DNA of 22,272 bases from JBGTCY01 sp041748615 (GTDB lineage Bacteria; Bacteroidota; Bacteroidia; Chitinophagales; CAIOSU01): contig JBGTCY010000234.1 of the NCBI GenBank assembly GCA_041748615.1, positions 1-22,272 on the forward strand, written 5' to 3'. How positions within the stretch are numbered: the stretch's first letter is position 1; every line of letters begins with the position of its first letter. Shown in pieces: positions 1 to 6,887 of the stretch. The position numbers and the translations under genes are program-made. A model generated the notes under the pieces. That model made no database searches. It worked only from the letters and a program-made list of their open reading frames with translations, and was not told where the DNA came from.

Positions 1-686
1 CCTAAGTAATAATTTTTGAGGGGATTGCAGTTATCGTCCAATTCGTAAATCAGCGGGATGCCGGTAGGGATGTTCAAACTGACAATTTCATCATCACTGA
101 TATTGTCCAAATGTTTCACCAAAGCGCGGAGCGAGTTGCCATGCGCAGTGATTAACACGCTTTTGCCGTTTTGCACATCGGGCAGAATCGTATTTTTCCA
201 ATATGGCAAAAAACGCTCAACAGTGTCTTTCAAACATTCAGTCAGCGGAATTTCATTTACGGATAAATCGCTGTAGCGTCTGTCGTTGCCGGGATAGCGC
301 TCATCAGTTTTTTCGAGTGCGGGCGGTGGCGTGTCGTAGCTTCTGCGCCAAACCAGCACCTGCTCATCGCCATATTTGGCGGCAGTTTCGGCTTTGTTCA
401 ACCCTTGCAACGCGCCATAGTGGCGTTCATTCAGCCTCCATGAATTTTGCACCGGCAGCCACATTAAATCCATTTCTTCAAGCGAGAGCCACAGGGTTTT
501 GATGGCGCGTTTCAAGACGGAAGTGTAAGCGACATCAAATTGAAATCCTTCCTGTTTTAAAAGCTGTCCGGCTTTTTTTGCTTCTTCTACTCCTTTTTCC
601 GTCAGCCCGACATCTTTCCATCCGGTGAAACGGTTTTCCTTGTTCCAGACACTTTCTCCGTGGCGTAATAAGACCAGTTTTTTCAT
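1..686 (-). CDS. gpmA: 2,3-bisphosphoglycerate-dependent phosphoglycerate mutase (C-terminus cut by window edge)
   Basis: This enzyme interconverts 3- and 2-phosphoglycerate in cytoplasmic glycolysis and gluconeogenesis through a phosphohistidine. The minus strand reads open from the ATG at 684-686 to the window edge, giving 228 codons and no stop. The N-terminus MKKLVLLRHGESVWNKENRF carries the RHGE motif, with the phospho-acceptor histidine at residue 9. Family signatures follow in order: FTGWKDVGLT, then LNERHYGALQGLNK, then an ITAHGNSLRALVKHL block with the second catalytic histidine. The final readable residues, NPLKNYYL, match the usual position just before the family C-terminus. The family is about 250 residues long, so roughly 20 residues are missing. 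A perfect TAnnTTTG motif lies 17 bp upstream of the start. Identification is by motif recognition and is secure. Confidence 0.95.
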   Translation of the reverse strand, partial: MKKLVLLRHGESVWNKENRFTGWKDVGLTEKGVEEAKKAGQLLKQEGFQFDVAYTSVLKRAIKTLWLSLEEMDLMWLPVQNSWRLNERHYGALQGLNKAETAAKYGDEQVLVWRRSYDTPPPALEKTDERYPGNDRRYSDLSVNEIPLTECLKDTVERFLPYWKNTILPDVQNGKSVLITAHGNSLRALVKHLDNISDDEIVSLNIPTGIPLIYELDDNCNPLKNYYL

Positions 687-703
687 TATGTGATTTTAAG
701 CGA

Positions 704-711
704 CAAATTTA
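704..711 (-). promoter_or_regulatory. Putative Bacteroidetes -7 element for gpmA
   Basis: Read on the minus strand these bases are TAAATTTG, an exact match to the Bacteroidetes -7 consensus TAnnTTTG. They lie 17 bp upstream of the gpmA ATG, which would give a very short leader. I see no convincing -33 TTG at the expected spacing, so this rests on the -7 box alone. Confidence 0.4.
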
Positions 712-740
712 AGCGGATGAAAACTAATGGGAGTTAAAAT

Positions 741-832
741 GGAACGCTGATTGATGATGATGGTAATGATTTTCACTGATAATTTCAATCTAAATTTTTC
801 TGGATAAATTATTGTTATCCGTGTTCCGACAC
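741..832. repeat. Probable degenerate dispersed intergenic repeat
   Basis: The gap between gpmA and xth begins with GAACGCTGATT, then ATGATGATGGT, ATGATTTTCACTGAT and ATCCGTGTTC. From general knowledge this ordered set of short blocks resembles a degenerate repeat found between genes in many Bacteroidetes genomes. The first 11 bases recur exactly at 3502-3512 in the gap upstream of the M61 peptidase. A small GGATAA/TTATCC hairpin lies at 802-820. The evidence is modest. Confidence 0.35.
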
Positions 833-835
833 AAA

Positions 836-1606
836 TTAAAACTCCAATATCAACCCCACCGGGCAATGGTCTGAACCCATCACCTCTTGCCGGATGAAAG
901 CGTCTTTCACATTCGGCTTCAGTTCTTCGCTCACGAAAAAATAATCAATGCGCCAGCCCACGTTGCGCAGGCGGGCGCTGAAGCGCTGGTCCCAGTAGGA
1001 ATACTGCCCTTCGCTTTGGTTGAACATGCGGAATGTGTCAACATAACCAAGATCAACAAGTTTATCCATCCACGCTCTTTCAATCGGCAAAAAACCGGAG
1101 TTGGTTTCGTTGGGTTTCGGTCGGGCTAAGTCAATCGGCTTGTGGGCGGTATTGATATCCCCTGTGATTACGATTTTTTTTCCCTGCTTGCGATGGTTTT
1201 CTGCATGTTCCAAAAAAGCATCATAGAATCCGAGCTTGTATTGCAGCCGCTCTTCTGACATTTGTCCATTGGGAAAATAAACTCCGTAAATTGTAAATTC
1301 CGGATATTCGGCAATCAATACCCTTCCTTCCCCATTAAATTTTTCACCGATGGATTTTGCCACGTTCAGCGGGTCGCGTTTGGTGAACAGCGCCACTCCG
1401 CTGTATCCTTTTTTAAGAGCAAAGTCGAAATACGCATGATAGCCGTCCGGATGCACGAGCTCCGCAGGAATTTGTTCTTGCTGCAACTTGGTTTCCTGCA
1501 GGCAAACGATGTCGGCATTCTGCGCCTGAAACCAATCCATAAATCCCTTTTTCATCACAGCCCGTAAGCCGTTGACATTCCAGGAAAGCAGTTTGTAGGT
1601 GGGCAT
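836..1606 (-). CDS. xth: Exodeoxyribonuclease III (AP endonuclease)
   Basis: This Mg-dependent cytoplasmic DNA-repair nuclease cuts at abasic sites and degrades duplex DNA from 3' ends. The 256-residue length and endonuclease/exonuclease/phosphatase fold match the ExoIII family. The visible catalytic set is N10 (SWNVNG), E38 (CLQETK), Y110 (VYFPNG), D150 and N152 (TGDINTAH) and the terminal GSDHCPV motif with D246 and H247. WRIDYFFVS is the usual DNA-contacting segment. The start MPTYKLLSWNVNGLRA is normal for the family. The gene lies downstream of the M61 peptidase on the same strand, but a 111-bp gap holding a palindromic repeat separates them, so co-transcription is uncertain. Nothing is missing or unusual in the protein. 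Confidence 0.96.
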   Translation of the reverse strand: MPTYKLLSWNVNGLRAVMKKGFMDWFQAQNADIVCLQETKLQQEQIPAELVHPDGYHAYFDFALKKGYSGVALFTKRDPLNVAKSIGEKFNGEGRVLIAEYPEFTIYGVYFPNGQMSEERLQYKLGFYDAFLEHAENHRKQGKKIVITGDINTAHKPIDLARPKPNETNSGFLPIERAWMDKLVDLGYVDTFRMFNQSEGQYSYWDQRFSARLRNVGWRIDYFFVSEELKPNVKDAFIRQEVMGSDHCPVGLILEF

Positions 1607-1646
1607 AGTTTTTTGTTTTTAAATATTGTAAAACCTTTGTCGGCTG

Positions 1647-1680
1647 AGACCTTACAGGTTTTTGAAAACCTGTAAGGTCT
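1647..1680. repeat. Perfect palindromic hairpin repeat
   Basis: The arms AGACCTTACAGGTT (1647-1660) and AACCTGTAAGGTCT (1667-1680) are perfect reverse complements and pair further into the centre. No T-tract follows on either strand, so a Rho-independent terminator is unlikely. Palindromes built on ACCTTACAGGTTTT are, from general knowledge, a common dispersed REP-like element in Bacteroidetes. This one sits between the M61 peptidase stop and the xth start and could act as a transcript-stability hairpin. Confidence 0.7.
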
Positions 1681-1717
1681 TTCTCTGGCAATGTAATAAC
1701 GCCAATTCAAAGTTAAT

Positions 1718-3469
1718 TTACTCCCTCGCCACCACCCCTTTCTTTCCCCAATTCCAATTTGAAAATTTTTCTTCATCTTCACGGGAAGTATTTGTTTTTT
1801 TTACCACAGAAAATTTCAAACAATAATCCTTTCCGTCCGGAATTAATGTTATTTCTTTCAGCTGCTTGACGGATGAAATCGTGAAACGCAGATTTTTTTC
1901 GGAAGAAAAATAACTGCACCATTCGTTCAGATTGTTGTCAATGCGGACACCATTCACGGCAATGATTTCATCCTGTAGCGAAAGTCCTGCGGCATCGGCA
2001 GGCGAACCTGAGTAAACAGCAGCAACTAAAGTTTTTTCTCCGGTTATTTGAATTTTAAAACCCAAAGCATTTTCAAAGTGCGCTTTAGATTTTTCTTTTT
2101 TCAAATCATAACCAAGATAATGAAGGCAAGCTGTTAGTTGCTCTTCGTAAGAAGCCGTGCCCCAAATATATTTTTCAAAGAAATCAGCGAATGATTTTCC
2201 CGCGATTTTTTCAGCGAGCGATTTATAATCATTTTCGGAAAACCCTTTTTGCCTTTTTCCGAATGCATGAAATAACTCACGCATCACGTCATCCAATGAA
2301 AAATCATTGCCGGTATGCTGCCGGATTAATACATCGAGCATGAACGCGCACAATGCGCCTTCAGTGTAAATGGAAGTTTTCCTGCCGGGAACACCCTGCT
2401 TATAGCCATCTATCCACGTATCAAAAGATGAGTCCGCCACTGATAGATTGAACCTGCCGGGATTATTGAAATGCCGCTCTAACAGTTCGTTAAACGTGTT
2501 CCAATATTGCGCTTCGCTGAACACACCTGCCCGCAGTAGCATGAGGTCGCCATAGTAAGTCGTGACGCCTTCCGCAACATAACCGAGTCGCGAATAATTC
2601 TCGCGGCTGTAATCGTAAGGCTGCATTTCCACCGGGCGGATGGTTTTCACATTCCACGCGTGAAACAGTTCATGCGAACTCACTCCCAACAAATCTTCAT
2701 AACTTTTTCCGCTGAACAAATTGCAGCCGGGACCGAGCGCAATCACGGTTGAATTCGTATGTTCCACTCCGTGATAAAAACGTTCCGGCAAAATCTGAAA
2801 CAGAAAATGATATTCAGTGAACGGAAAGCTACCGAATAGTTGAAACTGGGCGTCCGTGAATTTTTTGAAATCGCTCAACACCTTCTCCCAATCCGGCTTT
2901 ACCTCGCCCTGAAACCAAATCGTAAAATTCACTCCGTTGGAAACATAAGCATTTTTCTGAAGCGAAGGACTTGCAATCAAAGGACAATCCACCAACTCGT
3001 GATAATCCATCGCGGAAAAATGATGCGCGAAATCTTTTTTCAAACCGGTTGCCACTTCATAGTTTTCCGGCAGTTGCAAATTCAATGAACACGGCTCGTT
3101 GATGCGTTCCGGCACGTACAGCAAACAGTTCACGCTATTCACGTACAGTTGCCGCTCATCCAAATACGTGGAACCGGCAGTTATCTCATTGGCGTAATAG
3201 CTGTAATCAATCTGCACGGGATCGGAGCCGTTGGTAAAAATCTTCCACAAATCTTTTGTCACTTTTTCAAAGCGTAAAAGATTACCCGACTCATCTTTTG
3301 GTTGAAAGCTTTTGATGTACTGCACGAAGTTGCCCAACTCATACCGCCCGGGTCGCCAGGCGGGAAGTTGTACATGAATTTCGCTTGAGTTAATATTTTC
3401 AATGGTAAAGCGGATGTCTAATAAATGCCGGTGGGGGTGCGAGTAGGAGAGATGGTAATGCAGATGCAT
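1718..3469 (-). CDS. M61 family metallopeptidase (glycyl aminopeptidase-like) with C-terminal PDZ domain
   Basis: This is a zinc aminopeptidase of MEROPS family M61, whose characterised relatives prefer N-terminal Gly or Ala. In this 583-residue protein the order is an N-terminal beta-rich domain (about 1-160), the catalytic gluzincin core (about 200-440) and a PDZ domain (about 467-550). The zinc site is visible as HELFH at 266-270 followed by AWNVKTIRP, with the third-ligand region YVAEG at 297-301. The family block YHGVEHTNS lies at 232-240, upstream of the zinc motif. The PDZ segment contains the GSPADAAGL loop and DEIIAVNG strand typical of substrate-binding PDZ domains. No signal peptide or membrane segment is seen at the start MHLHYHLSYS, so a cytoplasmic site is the simplest reading, though many relatives are exported. 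The length agrees with the family. No partner gene is adjacent. Confidence 0.92.
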   Translation of the reverse strand: MHLHYHLSYSHPHRHLLDIRFTIENINSSEIHVQLPAWRPGRYELGNFVQYIKSFQPKDESGNLLRFEKVTKDLWKIFTNGSDPVQIDYSYYANEITAGSTYLDERQLYVNSVNCLLYVPERINEPCSLNLQLPENYEVATGLKKDFAHHFSAMDYHELVDCPLIASPSLQKNAYVSNGVNFTIWFQGEVKPDWEKVLSDFKKFTDAQFQLFGSFPFTEYHFLFQILPERFYHGVEHTNSTVIALGPGCNLFSGKSYEDLLGVSSHELFHAWNVKTIRPVEMQPYDYSRENYSRLGYVAEGVTTYYGDLMLLRAGVFSEAQYWNTFNELLERHFNNPGRFNLSVADSSFDTWIDGYKQGVPGRKTSIYTEGALCAFMLDVLIRQHTGNDFSLDDVMRELFHAFGKRQKGFSENDYKSLAEKIAGKSFADFFEKYIWGTASYEEQLTACLHYLGYDLKKEKSKAHFENALGFKIQITGEKTLVAAVYSGSPADAAGLSLQDEIIAVNGVRIDNNLNEWCSYFSSEKNLRFTISSVKQLKEITLIPDGKDYCLKFSVVKKTNTSREDEEKFSNWNWGKKGVVARE

Positions 3470-3880
3470 GAATGAGAGTTGTTGATTCTAGATGTGAGAT
3501 AGAACGCTGATTTGTTATGATATAATTATTCGGAATCAGTTCGTGTCATTAGCATTCTTTAAAAATCCAAAATTACATATTCCTGCAAGGAGAAAAATTG
3601 TAGGATGTGTTGTTTTATTTTCTTCAAAATATTCACAAATCCGGCAATTCAAAAAACACAGAAGATTTGTTTTGAATTTTTTTTTCTTGCCCGTAGGTAG
3701 AAACTTCAATCGTGCAACGCTACGAATCAAAGCAAGGCATAGTCGTACGAAGCAAGCGCCACTCATTCTCGCAATCGTTTTTTCCACTTTAAGAAAATCA
3801 AAATCCTTCATTTTTTTATTCCTAAAGCAGAAGATTGTAACTTAGCTGTCCTTATTTTTTAATCTTTTAAACTTTTTATT
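3470..3880. other. 411-bp gap between the divergent M61 peptidase and sodA; no gene seen
   Basis: Short open frames here on both strands have no family signatures and look like by-products of AT-rich DNA. The stretch holds the GAACGCTGATT block (3502-3512), one copy of a dispersed repeat (3689-3761), and the upstream regions of the M61 gene (minus) and sodA (plus). I see no clear promoter or RNA structure. Confidence 0.6.
3689..3761 (+). repeat. Dispersed repeat R1, copy 1
   Basis: About 73 bp that recur in inverted orientation at 21418-21493. Shared exact blocks include GCAACGCTACGAATCAAAG (3714-3732), CATAGTCGTAC (3738-3748) and AAGCAAGCGC. Similarity continues 5' through GCCCG-AGGTA-A with scattered mismatches. 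Neither copy lies in a convincing gene. The function is unknown. Confidence 0.8.
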
Positions 3881-4489
3881 ATGGCTTTCACATTACCAAA
3901 ACTCAACTATGCGTATGACGCGCTGGAGCCGCACATTGACGCGCGCACCATGGAGATTCACCATACCAAACACCACAATGCTTACACCGACAATCTGAAT
4001 GCCGCCCTCGAAGGCACGGAGTGGGCGGGCAAATCCATTGAAGAAATTCTGGGCGCTATCGGCACCATCAACAAACCCGCTGTGCGCAATAACGGTGGCG
4101 GCTACTTCAACCACAATCTTTTTTGGGAAGTGATGTCGCCCAAAGGCGGTGGCGAACCGAAAGGCAAACTGGCGGATGCCATCAAGAAAAAATTCGGTGC
4201 GTTTGACAGTTTTCAAGGCGAGTTTTCAACTGCCGCCAAAACGGTGTTCGGCTCCGGCTGGGCATGGTTAGGCGTGAAAGACGGGGAACTCCTCATTACC
4301 GCCACACCGACTCAGGACAACCCGCTGATGGACATCGCTCCGGTGAAATGCACTCCCATTCTTGGATTGGATGTTTGGGAACATGCCTACTATCTGAAAT
4401 ATCAAAACAGACGCCCCGACTATGTTTCCGCATTTTGGAACGTGATAAACTGGGAGGAAGTTGGCAAAAGGTTTGAAGCGGTGAAGTAA
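3881..4489 (+). CDS. sodA: Superoxide dismutase, Mn/Fe family (Mn-type signatures)
   Basis: This enzyme dismutates superoxide to oxygen and hydrogen peroxide in the cytoplasm. At 202 residues it is the normal length for the Mn/Fe family. The N-terminal domain MAFTLPKLNYAYDALEPHID and MEIHHTKHHNAY are typical. The metal ligands are H27, H78 (GYFNHNLFW), D164 and H168 (DVWEHAYYLKY). G74, and Q145 in the TPTQDNPL segment, place the outer-sphere glutamine as in Mn-type rather than Fe-type enzymes; by family knowledge this suggests Mn or cambialistic use, which sequence alone cannot settle. It stands alone as a monocistronic unit, with a strong terminator 20 bp after its stop codon. Confidence 0.97.
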   Translation: MAFTLPKLNYAYDALEPHIDARTMEIHHTKHHNAYTDNLNAALEGTEWAGKSIEEILGAIGTINKPAVRNNGGGYFNHNLFWEVMSPKGGGEPKGKLADAIKKKFGAFDSFQGEFSTAAKTVFGSGWAWLGVKDGELLITATPTQDNPLMDIAPVKCTPILGLDVWEHAYYLKYQNRRPDYVSAFWNVINWEEVGKRFEAVK

Positions 4490-4508
4490 GGATTGTTTTT
4501 AAAAAATA

Positions 4509-4543
4509 AAAAAGCCGGAATGTGATTGTTCCGGCTTTTTTTA
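4509..4543 (+). terminator. Rho-independent terminator after sodA (probably bidirectional)
   Basis: The arms AAAAAGCCGGAA (4509-4520) and TTCCGGCTTTTT (4529-4540) are perfect complements around the 8-base loop TGTGATTG. A T-run follows on the plus strand and an A-run precedes it, so the structure could also stop minus-strand transcripts leaving the flavoprotein gene at 4642. Confidence 0.92.
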
Positions 4544-4546
4544 TTG

Positions 4547-4637
4547 AGGGCAGTTCTAAAAATCGCTCTTTTTGATTGCCTCATCCCTTGCCTTCTCCAA
4601 AGGAGAAGGAGATTGAGGTAATTTTTGGAACTGCCCT
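4547..4637. repeat. MITE-like 91-bp imperfect inverted-repeat element
   Basis: The outer arms AGGGCAGTTCTAAAAAT (4547-4563) and ATTTTTGGAACTGCCCT (4621-4637) match at 16 of 17 positions when one is reversed. Inside lies a second pair, CCTCA (4579-4583) and TGAGG (4614-4618), and at the centre CCTTCTCC (4591-4598) pairs with GGAGAAGG (4602-4609). The element fits between the sodA terminator and the stop codon of the minus-strand flavoprotein gene, ending 4 bp short of that stop. Such nested palindromes are typical of small non-coding mobile or REP-like elements. No coding capacity is seen. Confidence 0.75.
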
Positions 4638-4641
4638 TGAA

Positions 4642-5583
4642 TTACAAGGCTGCGATGTTTTGTTTCGCTTCGAGAAACTCCTTCCAGATGTCTTTCAATA
4701 TTTCACCTGCCGGTTTCACATCATCAATCATCGCGGCTACCTGCCCGATTTCCAATTCACCCTCATCGAGGTCGCCTTCGAACATGCCTTTTTTTGCGCG
4801 CGCCCTGCCTAAGAGTTGCGCTAATTCTTCGCGCGAAGCGCCACGCTGTTCGGCTTCATGCACTTCATGAAAAAATTTATTTTTTATCAGCCTCACAGGC
4901 ATCAGTTGTTTCATCGTCAGCAACGTGTCGCCTTCTTTGGCTTCCACAATTTTATTTTTGAAATGCGCGTGCGCGGATGATTCCTCGCTGGCGGCAAAAC
5001 GCGAACCGATTTGAACGCCTTCGGCTCCCAGCGCGAATGCCGCAAGCATCGCGCGTCCTGTAGCGATACCGCCTGCCGCAATCAGCGGAATTTTTACGGC
5101 ATCGCGCACCATCGGGATTAAAACCATCGTGGTGGTTTCCTCGCGCCCGTTATGTCCGCCCGCCTCGAAGCCTTCCGCAACCACGGCATCCACGCCCGCC
5201 TCTTCACTTTTTTTCGCAAACTTCACACTTGACACCACATGCACGACCATGATACCTTTTTCTTTCAACGTCTTTGTCCAAACGGATGGATTGCCCGCGG
5301 AAGTGAACACGATTTTCACGCCTTCGTCCATGATGATTTGCAGGTGGTCGCCAATGGCGGGGTACATCAGCGGCACATTGACGGCAAACGGTTTGCCGGT
5401 AGCGGCTTTGCATTTGCGGAGATGGTCGCGTAAGATGTCGGGATACATGGAGCCGGAGCCGATGATGCCCAGCCCGCCCGCCTTGCTGACCGCAGCGGCT
5501 AATTCCCATCCCGAACACCAAATCATGCCCGCCTGGATAATCGGGAATTCAATTCCGAAAAGTTGCGTGACGCGGTTGTTCAT
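4642..5583 (-). CDS. FMN-dependent flavoprotein of the nitronate monooxygenase / FabK (enoyl-ACP reductase II) family
   Basis: A 313-residue TIM-barrel flavoprotein. The N-terminal segment with PIIQAGMIWCSGWELAAAVS is the family FMN-barrel opening, followed by AGGLGIIGSG. The glycine-rich phosphate-binding segments IAAGGIATG (168-176) and GAEGVQIGSRF (186-196) are present. H144 in EGFEAGGHNG occupies the same number and context as the active-site histidine of FabK, and the block around PVRLIKNKF also resembles FabK. Nitronate monooxygenases oxidise alkyl nitronates; FabK reduces trans-2-enoyl-ACP in fatty-acid synthesis. I cannot choose between them from sequence alone, though the length and these segments lean towards FabK. 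The start lies 3 bp after the stop of the upstream nucleotidyltransferase, so the two are probably co-transcribed. Its own 3' end abuts a MITE-like element. Confidence 0.88.
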   Translation of the reverse strand: MNNRVTQLFGIEFPIIQAGMIWCSGWELAAAVSKAGGLGIIGSGSMYPDILRDHLRKCKAATGKPFAVNVPLMYPAIGDHLQIIMDEGVKIVFTSAGNPSVWTKTLKEKGIMVVHVVSSVKFAKKSEEAGVDAVVAEGFEAGGHNGREETTTMVLIPMVRDAVKIPLIAAGGIATGRAMLAAFALGAEGVQIGSRFAASEESSAHAHFKNKIVEAKEGDTLLTMKQLMPVRLIKNKFFHEVHEAEQRGASREELAQLLGRARAKKGMFEGDLDEGELEIGQVAAMIDDVKPAGEILKDIWKEFLEAKQNIAAL

Positions 5584-5586
5584 GCG

Positions 5587-6603
5587 TTATCCGTTGCGGG
5601 TTTTATCTCCGCTGAAATCAATCTCGGTGTTGTCACCGATGTTGAGCGATTGCTGAAAGCCGGTGATGGACGTATCGCTGCCGATGATGGAAGCGCTGAG
5701 GATGACGCGGTGCAAATTTGCAAAATCTCCGATGATGGAATTGCTGAGAATGGATTGAGAAACCCGCGCGTTTTCACCGATGGTCACATTCGGTCCAACG
5801 ATGGAATTGACCAACCTTGCTCCTTTTGAAATGCTGACCGGCTGAATCAACACCGAATTATTGAGCATCTCATCTTCAAGTTGTGTGAAAGTGGTGCCTT
5901 TCAAAAGTTTGGTGTTTGTTTCCAGCAGGATATCCGCTTTTCCGCAGTCATACCAATCATTCACTTTGAAAAAACTGAATTCAATTCCTTTTTGAATCAT
6001 CAGCATGAGGGCATCGGTCAGTTGAATTTCTTCTCCGAATTTTACTTCCTGGTTCATCAACTGTTTCAGACTTTCATACAAGATTTCGGTTTCTTTGATT
6101 TTATAAACACCCACCAGCGCCATATTCGATTTCGGGAATTTCGGTTTCTCCACCACCCCGACAATTTTTCCTTTCACATCAAATTCCACCACTCCGAAAT
6201 CACGCGGGTCATCCACTTTGCGTACTCCCAGCGTAGAATTTTCGGAACGCAGCACTTCTTTCAAATCGGTTTTCACAATGGTATCGCCCAGCACGATTAA
6301 AATTTCTTCTCCCGGATTTAAAAATTCGCGGGCAGTCCAGATGGCGTGACCGACACCCAGCCTGTCAGCCTGCACCGCGTAGTCCGCTTTGATTTGCGGA
6401 TATTTTGATTCAACATGGTCTTTGATTTTTTCACCAAGATAACCCACCACGAAAACAAATTCATTCAGCCCTACATCGAGCAATTGGTCAATGATGAAAT
6501 CAAGAATGCGCTTGCCCGCAACAGGAATCAGCGCTTTGGGTTGCGTATAGGTGAGCGGTCTGAGTTTGGTGCCGGCTCCCGCAACAGGGATAATAACTTT
6601 CAT
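5587..6603 (-). CDS. Sugar-phosphate nucleotidyltransferase (RmlA/GalU/GlmU-like) with C-terminal left-handed beta-helix
   Basis: This cytoplasmic enzyme joins a sugar-1-phosphate to a nucleoside triphosphate, supplying activated sugars for glycans. In the 338 residues, GAGTKLRPLT (9-18) with QPKALIPV is the nucleotide-binding signature; lysine replaces the more usual arginine at residue 13. LGDTIV (105-110) carries the metal-binding aspartate, EKP (152-154) and DWYDCG (216-221) are the usual sugar-site blocks. From about residue 250, imperfect hexapeptides (SIVGPN, NSIIGD, ASIIGS) form a left-handed beta-helix. I chose the ATG at 6601-6603 because family homology begins at MKVIIPVAGAG; the longer open frame upstream is only the translation of a palindromic repeat. 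The exact sugar and nucleotide are undetermined. It lies 3 bp upstream of the flavoprotein gene. Confidence 0.9.
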   Translation of the reverse strand: MKVIIPVAGAGTKLRPLTYTQPKALIPVAGKRILDFIIDQLLDVGLNEFVFVVGYLGEKIKDHVESKYPQIKADYAVQADRLGVGHAIWTAREFLNPGEEILIVLGDTIVKTDLKEVLRSENSTLGVRKVDDPRDFGVVEFDVKGKIVGVVEKPKFPKSNMALVGVYKIKETEILYESLKQLMNQEVKFGEEIQLTDALMLMIQKGIEFSFFKVNDWYDCGKADILLETNTKLLKGTTFTQLEDEMLNNSVLIQPVSISKGARLVNSIVGPNVTIGENARVSQSILSNSIIGDFANLHRVILSASIIGSDTSITGFQQSLNIGDNTEIDFSGDKTRNG

Positions 6604-6690
6604 AATCAGATTTGGGACTAAGTTAGAAAATTCGGGGGTTATGACTTTTTGACCTGCGAATGTGGGATTAGGGCAAATTGCACTTGCGTT

Positions 6691-6758
6691 GTCATGGTGA
6701 GCGGAGTCGAACCATGTGGGGGTGGCATTCGCTCCCCTTCGACTCCGCTCAGGGTGAC
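6691..6758. repeat. Inverted repeat with CTGAGCGGAGTCGAA core
   Basis: The arms 6691-6711 and 6738-6758 match at 18 of 21 positions when one is reversed, sharing TGAGCGGAGTCGAA. A further hairpin GCACCA/TGGTGC lies at 6765-6783. Palindromes with CCTTCGACTCCGCTCAGGGTGAC are, from general knowledge, widespread in environmental bacterial genomes. It sits in the divergent gap between the nucleotidyltransferase and the acyl-CoA dehydrogenase. Confidence 0.8.
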
Positions 6759-6836
6759 CAACGCGCACCATAAAAAGTGGTGCAATCTTCCTACACCCTT
6801 GTTAGTATTAAATCTGAAAGTGCAACACACTTAATT

Positions 6837-6844
6837 TAGTTTTG
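6837..6844 (+). promoter_or_regulatory. Putative -7 element for the acyl-CoA dehydrogenase
   Basis: The sequence TAGTTTTG is an exact match to TAnnTTTG and lies 43 bp upstream of the ATG at 6888. No TTG is evident at a suitable -33 distance. Confidence 0.35.
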
Positions 6845-6887
6845 TCGCCTGTTAACATTCCAGACAATCCTCTTTTCATTCAAAACC

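Noticed and set aside
1647..1680. Palindrome considered as a Rho-independent terminator
   Set aside because: No T-tract on either side; better explained as a dispersed palindromic repeat.
3536..3845. Overlapping open frames of 91 and 100 codons on opposite strands upstream of sodA
   Set aside because: Low-complexity, Lys/Phe-rich translations across T- and A-runs and across a dispersed repeat; no family signature or initiation signal.
5881..6300. 139-codon plus-strand open frame inside the nucleotidyltransferase gene
   Set aside because: Antisense shadow, very rich in His and Phe, with no family features.
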